Shown piece by piece: positions 57,561-64,000 of a stretch of DNA of 64,000 nt (positions are counted from its first letter, which is position 1; every line of letters starts with the position of its first letter). The DNA comes from Leptasterias polaris (lineage: Eukaryota; Echinodermata; Asteroidea; Forcipulatida; Asteriidae): NCBI GenBank assembly GCA_037783415.1, contig JAZGTN010000022.1:5270001-5334000 (forward strand), read 5' to 3'. Both the position numbers and the translations under genes were made by a program. The notes under the pieces were generated by a model. That model made no database searches, had not been told where the DNA came from, and worked only from the letters and a program-made list of their open reading frames with translations.

Positions 57561-59504
57561 ATGAGGAGATGCTATCAAGAGGATAAGCTTTAGGAAAGGT
57601 ACAGCACTAGTATAAATTTTGCTAACCAAATTTACTTAGCACATAAACACTTATTAGCACATAAAACATTACCAACTAAAATGCCAAAAGTTATGATACT
57701 TGACTGGAAATGATGATAACACAACTTTTTCTGTCGCAAATCTTTATTTTTAAAAGCATGGTACCAGTATCGAGCGTCCTTTGGAATATTTCTTTGAAAT
57801 ACTATCATGTGAGGAGAATACTGTTCCCCAACACTCAGTTCTTATTTTGATTTCGCCAAATGAAAATAGGCATAGAATTAACAGAGGGAATTGTGTTTTG
57901 TTAACAATCTCAAATTACAACTCTAAAAACATGGGCAGAAATGTGTGCTCAAGTTCAAGTCGTTCGGAAAGATTGACTTTTCTCTACCAAAGTAAATGTC
58001 ATCTAATGACAGTGGGTAGTCCTATCTCTTAAGTTAAGGTCTTACCTGCATAGTCTCTGTATTGATTGTTGAGTATCGGCTTCTTGGTCTTGGTCTTGGT
58101 CTTGGTGTTGGTGTTGGTCTAGAACAGCCAGTTTTTATCTCAGTGCTGCTTTTAAACATCCAGTTCGTGTCTTGAGCTTCCAGTTTTTCCCTCTGGTCGT
58201 GGTGTTACTATTTCTGACCTTAATCTCAAAATCAATCTGGAATCGTTTATTCTTGATTTTGGTGGCAGTCTTGTTGTCAGACTGTCTGGTCTCGGACCAG
58301 CATGTTTCTGTCTAGGTCTTGATCATTCACTGTTGTTTTGGTTCTTGTCAGTCCTTTATGTCAGATTCTGTCTCCAACTCCCGGTTCCACAGTTTTGTTT
58401 CAGTCTCTCAGATGTACAGAACTCATTTTAACCGCCAGGTCTGAGTTTCTTACTTGCAAACGTCCACGTCTTGATCTTGGTTTTGATCTTGTACGTAAAG
58501 GTGTCTGTCTTGGTCGTTAACATCAGTGTCAGTTTGGGCTATCTTAAACCCTCAGTTCTTAGATGCAGTTTTATTTTCATATCTCCAGGTGCAAAACTCC
58601 AAATGCAACACTGTGTTCTTTCACCCTGTTTTATCAAACCTGCTGTAACCCACATTGAGTTAGGAACAGTCTACGAATATAAACTTTAAAATAATACTTT
58701 GGCGGGGACCACTAAGGGTTTACGGTTTGAAGTATTTGTCTTGTATTCTGACGTCTGAAAATTGACTTCTATAAATTTTCAATTATGTCACCTAAAATGA
58801 CTCATATAAAAAATGTTCTTGATGCCTGAAATGTTTTAATTTACAAGTATTCACATTGATATTGACTTATCAGTTGTATTCCCTGTGTTGTCGTTTCAAA
58901 AAAGTAAATTTCTATTCATGAATTTTCATGAAGCTAGTTTACAAACTAGAAATCTAATCTTTGTGTACTTTAAATATCTTTATCGATTTTTTTATGAAAA
59001 GAAATATTTAATCCTATTTATTTTAATATTTTGAAGAGCACCTTGGACATTTAAGATCAAAGACATAATTTCAAAACCACTAAGCACAGAAAGTGCAGTC
59101 AACCAGCCAAATGGTATGTTCCTTAGTGATGTAACTGCTAAGCAAATAAATAAAATATAGTAAGCAATATTATGTACCAAGCAGCTCTATGGGTCTAGTT
59201 TAGGGTGCATGGTTCTGCATGTGCTGAAGTACTGCTCAACACTTATACTATCGTCAATGTTTAAGATTTGTTTTCCGTTAAGTGAACAAAATTATGTCAT
59301 TCATAGAGACTTCTAAGTAATCGTGACCCATCAATTCAAGTTTTACGCAAAGGAATCCAGCTATAGATTTATTAATAAACACAAATATCTAGATCCAAAT
59401 AAAACAGTTACAGATAAATAATCTTTCTTCTGTGAACGTGAGAGACATTAACTTTCGTAGTGAATGCATGGTTATTCAAGAATGCCTCAAGGTGGATAAG
59501 ATAC
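57561..59504 (+). other. FBP 3' region; no other gene
   Basis: The first clear AATAAA signals after the stop are at about 59147 and 59397, with AATAAAG at about 59786 and a further AATAAA with GT-rich sequence after it at about 60041. The 3' untranslated region is therefore either long or uses a variant signal. CTTGGTCTTGG-type simple sequence occupies 58080-58120 and recurs thinly to 58520. Confidence 0.35.
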
Positions 59505-59693
59505 CATATATGTTTATATATGTTTCATATATGTTTCATATATGTTTCATATATGTTTCATATATGTTTCATATATGTTTTATATATGTTTTATATATGT
59601 TTCATATATGTTTCATATATGTTTCATATATGTTTCATATATGTTTCATATATGTTTCATATATGTTTCATATATGTTTCATATATGTTTCAA
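59505..59693. repeat. 11-bp tandem repeat (ATATGTTTCAT)
   Basis: About 17 near-perfect copies of an 11-mer; two neighbouring copies have TTTTAT in place of TTTCAT. Because 11 is not a multiple of three, frames stay open in two phases and give spurious 90-codon peptides. Confidence 0.97.
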
Positions 59694-60980
59694 GTTGCAT
59701 ATAATTATTACCCCTACATGAAAAAGATGTAGAAGTATTTTTGTTGGTGTGTTGTTTGGCTTATTTTACTTTTATTTATAGTCAGCTAAATAAAGTTTCA
59801 AATGATCAGTAATTATAATGATGAAGATAGTGTTTCCTTGGTGGTAATCTTCGTATGGAGTTTCGATGAATTAAATAATAGTTTGAAGATAAGGTATAGC
59901 TTTGTTTTGTTATGCTTTCATATTTCAACTGTCTAACCGGGAAATAATCATGTTTAGTTGGAAAAAATGTGCGACTGTTGCATGTTTTGTTTTTTACATT
60001 TTTATAGTTGGCAAAAATTGGAAACAGGGATGTAGGTACTCAATAAAGCATTCATTTGTGTGTCTGTTCAAGTGTTCATGTTGGGCCTTTTTAAATTTGT
60101 TGTTATTCCAGGGAGATCATTGCTCGGGGTTGAACCACCAGCACCAAACACATCACAATTTGTTTTTGCATAATCATTTTTCTAACATCGGGAATAACTC
60201 TAACAAAAATCTGCATCCGATACTGCACATCCATTTAGATGTTCTAACCAGTAAATATTTGTTTAGTTCGGAAAATATCAAACTTATTTTTTAATCTAAC
60301 GGAAACAGCCGTCGACAGCTGACGTGTGACTTTTAACAACAAGAAGCACTGAAAGATAATCTTCCAACTGCTGTTTAATGCTTGCTTGAGGAATATATCA
60401 TATTTCTTAACAAGTGCAAGTAAAAAAAAAACGGTATATTGTTTATTACCTTTGTGTTGAGTTACTCTGAAACTGTCATATTTAAACTCTCGTTTGTATT
60501 CTCGTGTAAATCCCCCTCCCCTAAAAAAACAAACCCCAAAACAACAACAACAACAACAACATTTATATATTGATCCGGAATGATAATGATTTTCTACACG
60601 TAAATCAACTTTGCCCTTCCTTCTGAAGTTTGTTTAATTAAGGGTTGTTTTAGAACATGCTTTTTGTCAGATTAGTTCAAAAAGTGAAACTCATCTTGAT
60701 AAGACTGAGCTGGTGTGCATAACTACCAGACAGATTCAGAAATTGATGATGACAAAACCAAACCTTTTCTTCTGCAAAAACCTCGCCAGATGGTTAAACA
60801 AACTCTCTGAGCATCTATAAATAGTATGCTTTTTGCGTCACCTGTCTGTAAGAAATACTTCCTATATGTCAACAGTAATTTTACTTTGTCTGATAACAAT
60901 GACAGGTGAATCTTTTCAAGTCGATTTGTAGAGAGCATAATTTCAATAGGGAAGGTCTTTTCAAGAAAAATCACATCAAC
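59694..60980. other. No gene recognised; (CAA)n at 60541-60560
   Basis: A 130-codon frame at 59902-60294 has no recognisable domain and composition close to background. A short CAA microsatellite lies at 60541-60560. Confidence 0.4.
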
Positions 60981-61515
60981 TTATGGTGTGACTGTGTTGC
61001 AAAGATACCCAGATCATGACACCGCAGCCCCTTCACTGCTGGGGTGACTTATGGTGTGACTGTGTTGCAGACATACCCAGATCATGACATCACAGCCCCT
61101 TCCCTATATATAGGATGATTTAAGGTGTGCCTGTGTTGCAGACATACCCAGATCATGACACCACAGCCCATTCCCTATATATAGGATGATTTAAGGTGTG
61201 ACTGTTTTGCAAAGATACCCAGATCATGACACCACAACCCCCTTCCATGGGGTGACTTATGGTGTGCCTGTGTTGCAAACATACCCAGATCATGACACAC
61301 AGCTCCTTCCCTTTGGTTATTTATGGTGTGACTGTGTTGCAAAGATACCCAGATTATGACCCCTCAGCACCTTCACTGGGGTGACTTATGGTGTGACTGT
61401 GTTGCAGACCTACCCACATCATGACATCACAGCCCATTCTTTAGGAAAACTTATGGTGTGACTGTGTTGCAAACACACCCGGATCGTGACACCACATCCT
61501 CTCCCCTGAAGGTTG
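60981..61515. repeat. ~67-bp tandem repeat, 8 copies
   Basis: The units begin TTATGGTGTGACTGTGTTGC, then AAAGATACCCAGATCATGAC, ACCACAGCCCCTTCCC. Lengths vary from 64 to 72 bp. Copies 2 and 3 share an extra CTATATATAGGATGAT and so come from a later duplication. Confidence 0.93.
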
Positions 61516-62198
61516 AGTGGAGGGTTTTAGGAAAAGGGAGCATTTAAGGGTTTGTTGAAAGGAGGCTCTCTATAAAAGAGATTCGTTGGCTGGAAGGGAA
61601 CATGAAAAAGTATAGTTATTGGTGGTTGCGATGTAAGGGCACCTGTTATCAACTGATGGAGAGTAGTTAAGGTAAACCGATAAGGTGGAAGTATAAGTAC
61701 AGAGACCTTGGCCGAGCTTTCACCAAGACCAGTAATGTTTTAGAAACATGATGCACTTATTAACCGTGACATTTTGAAGTAAATGATCCAAGCGTGTGAT
61801 GGAAAACTATAGCCTGGGCCTGGACGAGGTGGAGCATTCGCCTCCCGATTAACACGAGAAGAGATCGAGACACATGCGGCACATTGTGTGCTAGACCATT
61901 GGTGTGTGACACTATCACACTTGACAAGGAAACGTACCATCTGGCGAAACACAAGCGCATCAACACTTATTTCTAATGTGTCAGATATCAAATTCATTTA
62001 ACAAGATATCAGTAATTAATTGACAGATGTGACTGTTTTATCAGGGTGGGTGAGAACTACATTTTAACTAAATACTCCTGAGCATCTTGTTCTAACGATA
62101 AAATTAATAAACATCACCGTATATACACCACTAACATGGCATCAGTTTCCTGTATCAGAAGCCCCTTTTTGCGACTATCCAATACTTGAACACATTCT
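61516..62198. other. Spacer upstream of the lectin-like gene
   Basis: An 85-codon minus-strand frame at 61740-61997 has no recognisable motif. Nothing else is supported. Confidence 0.4.
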
Positions 62199-62410
62199 GA
62201 TTGGTCAAAAGTGCCAGCATTCTCTCTGTGAGGGGGATCACTGCTAAGCTTCCTATTGGCTGAATCGCAGTTTAAGGGGCGGAACGTATAAGCCGGTTTC
62301 TATAAAAAGGAGCGGATGCATGCAGTGTTTTCACATTTCACCTGAAGACAACTCAGCAAGATTTGTTCACAGTTTGTCTGCTGCCGTGTTCAACACATCC
62401 CTTAACCACG
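62199..62410 (+). promoter_or_regulatory. Promoter of the lectin-like gene (CCAAT, GC, TATA)
   Basis: Two inverted CCAAT boxes (GATTGGTCA at 62199-62207; CTATTGGCTG near 62253-62262), a GC box GGGGCGG (62276-62282) and a TATA box TATAAAAAGG (62301-62310) occur in the usual order and spacing. The start of transcription is expected about 30 bases after the TATA box, near 62330. This leaves a leader of about 80 bases before the ATG. Confidence 0.8.
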
Positions 62411-62483
62411 ATGCATCGTCTTAGCGCCATCATCCTCTGCCTCGCACTGGTCTTCAGTGTCCACGGATTCAAAAAATCGACAT
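62411..62483 (+). CDS. Lectin-like gene exon 1 (signal peptide)
   Basis: Codes residues 1-24 plus one base. The donor is ACAT|GTGAGT. The ATG is the first after the TATA box. Confidence 0.8.
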
Positions 62484-63259
62484 GTGAGTATTACAATATT
62501 TTATTACTTGGTTTGTAACTGTTAATTTTTGCTGTCACTTGATTTATGTTCTGTAACACCTTGCTGCAAAATTGACAAACATTCTATGAATTTTTCTGAA
62601 TTTGCCAGTTAGATATAATTATTGTAGCTATATGTAGAAATTGTTGATTACGGATTCCAAAAATCCACATGTGAGTAACAATGTTTTATTACTTAGTTTT
62701 TAACTGTAAATGTTTGATTAACTTTATTATTTGTTTTTTAACTGTAAATTTGTGTAGTAACTTAATTTATGTTCTGTATAACACCCTGCTGCACAATGAA
62801 AAACACTATTCATTTTTCTGAAATTTTCAGTTGGATACATTTGTAGCTTTGTAGAAGTTTTTGATTTTCCCTTATCATCCTTGACAGAAATGTCCTTGAC
62901 TTAAATGTTTTCACATTTTCGCCAATTCAGCAATGGTTCAGACATTTTTTTTAACATCTAAGGAGGTGCTAATCTTTAAAGACAAGTGTCCTTTTTATTT
63001 GATTTCAGCCGACACGTATAAACCCACTAGTACAGTATACTTGAATTGCGGCTCAAAGACCTTATTAATCGACAATGCGATCTTGCACTTGAACGATGAC
63101 TGCCCAGGTAGTTACGAAGGAGACCTGAGAGTACAAATCGAAAAGTATTGCAAACACAGTGAATCTGAAAGTTCATGTTCCTTCACACTCGCAGATGTTC
63201 TCGAGTCGGAGCCCAGGTCTTGCATCAGGGGGTTTGACGTCGGCAAAATATGTTTTTAA
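62411..63259 (+). CDS. Small secreted six-cysteine protein, SUEL/rhamnose-binding-lectin-like
   Basis: Joining 62411-62483 and 63009-63259 (GT..AG intron, phase 1) gives 107 residues. MHRLSAIILCLALVFSVHG is a clear signal peptide with cleavage after about residue 19, so the product is secreted. The mature chain of about 88 residues has six cysteines (38, 56, 72, 81, 96, 106). The order VYLNC..LLIDNAILHL..DDC..VQIEKYC..SSCSFTLADVL..PRSC and GFDVGKICF follows the SUEL (galactose/rhamnose-binding lectin) domain plan, with fewer cysteines and without the usual YGR and GDPC signatures, so sugar binding is uncertain. It has its own TATA promoter. The stop codon TAA is followed at once by GTAAGT, so an unseen 3' exon cannot be excluded. 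Confidence 0.75.
62464..62870 (+). repeat. Duplicated exon-1 end plus intron segment
   Basis: CGGATTCAAAAAATCGACAT followed by GTGAGTA at 62464 recurs as CGGATTCCAAAAATCCACAT, GTGAGTA at about 62651. What follows each (TTTTATTACTTGGTTTGTAA against TTTTATTACTTAGTTTTTAA, TGATTTATGTTCTGTAACAC against TTAATTTATGTTCTGTATAA) also matches up to about 62640 and 62865. A segment of about 185-215 bp was duplicated in tandem, carrying the splice donor with it. Confidence 0.85.
63009..63259 (+). CDS. Lectin-like gene exon 2 (mature domain)
   Basis: Acceptor TTGATTTCAG. Codes residues 25-107, including all six mature cysteines, and the TAA stop at 63257-63259. The open frame extends upstream into the intron (from 62933), but that part lacks a signal peptide and is not used in this model. 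Confidence 0.8.
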
Positions 63260-63430
63260 GTAAGTCAATCATTGGTGTTTATTTTATTTATTTTGTATGT
63301 CATGCACAGTTTGTCACAATCTCAAGCATTTTGTTTTGGGTTAATGCGACTAGACTTCTGACCCAGCCTGGTTCTCTCCCTGTAGTTCACTCAAGTAAAC
63401 AGAAGACTTATGCTTTTAGTTTAAACGATC

Positions 63431-63436
63431 ATTAAA
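63431..63436 (+). terminator. Candidate polyadenylation signal ATTAAA
   Basis: ATTAAA lies 172 bases after the lectin-like stop codon and just before a MITE. It is a common variant signal, but no experimental support is visible. Confidence 0.35.
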
Positions 63437-63443
63437 ATAGGAC

Positions 63444-63835
63444 TTAAAGGCAGAGTGCACGTTTGTTAATTGTCAATACTAAGTATCCTATAACTTGGTG
63501 TATCACAACATATTTATGCATAAAACAACAAACCTGTGAACCTTTGGCTCAATTGGTCATCAAAGTTGCAAGAAAATAATGAAAGAAAAAACACCCTTGT
63601 TGCATAGAATTGTGTTCTTTCAGATGCCTGAGAAAGGCTTCATGCCTGAAGCCTTTCTCAGATTCAAATTTCTGGGTAAAAATGTACCTCTTTTTCTAAA
63701 ACTACATATTACTTCAAAGAGTGTCGTTTCTAAACAATGTTTTATAATGTCAAAAGCTCTCCAGTGCTGTTTTTCTTGGTCAGTTTTTATGGTCATGAAC
63801 GATAGTGGAGATTACCAAAGTACACTCTGCCTATA
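63444..63835 (+). mobile_element. MITE family B, copy 3 (central hairpin)
   Basis: This 392-bp element starts TTAAAGGCAGAGTGCACGTT and ends CAAAGTACACTCTGCCTATA. The centre is a perfect hairpin with 15-nt arms (63628-63642 and 63647-63661) and loop TGCC. It is related throughout to 20681-21059. The 85-codon frame inside it is not a gene. Confidence 0.88.
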
Positions 63836-64000
63836 ACTGAACTGAAGCAAACAGAATGAGTCAGCCGACAAAATGAAAGTTTGGATTTGTGTTTTGTGTA
63901 CAATTTGATTATACTTCGATAATAATATAAAAAGTGCTTTTACTTAATATTGCGAAGATTGCGAAGATTGCTTTTGATGACAATATAATTTAATACGTTT
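63836..64000. other. Nothing recognised
   Basis: AT-rich end of the window; GATTGCGAAGATTGC is a short direct doublet near 63958. Confidence 0.4.

Noticed and set aside
59432..59732. Two 90-codon repetitive peptides (YMFHICFIYVS-like)
   Set aside because: Translation of the 11-bp array; no start context or flanking coding sequence.
59902..60294. 130-codon plus-strand frame
   Set aside because: No recognisable domain, Phe/Asn/His-rich composition as expected from AT-rich DNA, and it overlaps possible FBP polyadenylation signals.
62933..63259. Single-exon 108-codon reading of the lectin-like gene starting at 62933
   Set aside because: The extra N-terminus lacks a signal peptide and crosses the acceptor TTGATTTCAG; the spliced model has a signal peptide and a TATA promoter.

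Overview
The window is animal nuclear DNA, AT-rich and gene-poor. Genes have introns with GT..AG borders, a TATA box and Kozak-like starts, and there are no bacterial operons or ribosome binding sites. The gene content (a metazoan fructose-1,6-bisphosphatase, a small secreted lectin-like protein, a possible INSYN-family protein) and the many short inverted-repeat elements suggest a marine invertebrate, plausibly an echinoderm. That taxonomic call is inference.

Layout. From 1 to 26 kb there is no convincing host gene, only repeats: a 173-bp MITE family with a CRE octamer at both ends (copies at 1.4, 13.8 and 32.7 kb), a minisatellite-bearing element at 5.2-8.2 kb interrupted by a 5'-truncated LINE that still has a 509-codon RT frame, a second MITE family whose centre is a hairpin (4.7, 20.7 and 63.4 kb), further MITEs at 12.4, 15.4 and 15.9 kb, and LINE fragments. 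A 278-codon frame on the minus strand at 26.6-27.4 kb is the best gene candidate of this half. From 28 to 49 kb there is mostly unannotatable DNA with a decayed LINE RT (32.1-32.6 kb), a possible first exon at 35.2 kb, a DNA transposon with 44-bp ends carrying a transposase stump (36.2-37.3 kb), and one MITE inserted into another (40.2-41.2 kb).

The main gene is fructose-1,6-bisphosphatase at 49,576-57,560 (+): six coding exons, all introns GT..AG, 337 predicted residues, and the metal, substrate and AMP-site residues that could be checked are present. Its introns hold a 640-bp foldback element with a perfect 8-bp target duplication, a tRNA-derived SINE, small MITEs, a 156-bp palindrome and ten copies of a 61-bp repeat. 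The last 5 kb carry an 11-bp array, an eight-copy array of about 67 bp, and a two-exon gene at 62,411-63,259 with CCAAT, GC and TATA boxes, coding for a 107-residue secreted six-cysteine protein that resembles an SUEL-type lectin domain.

The genes do not form a pathway. The notable content is the diversity of short inverted-repeat elements, several of which carry transcription-factor-like motifs or conserved hairpins.
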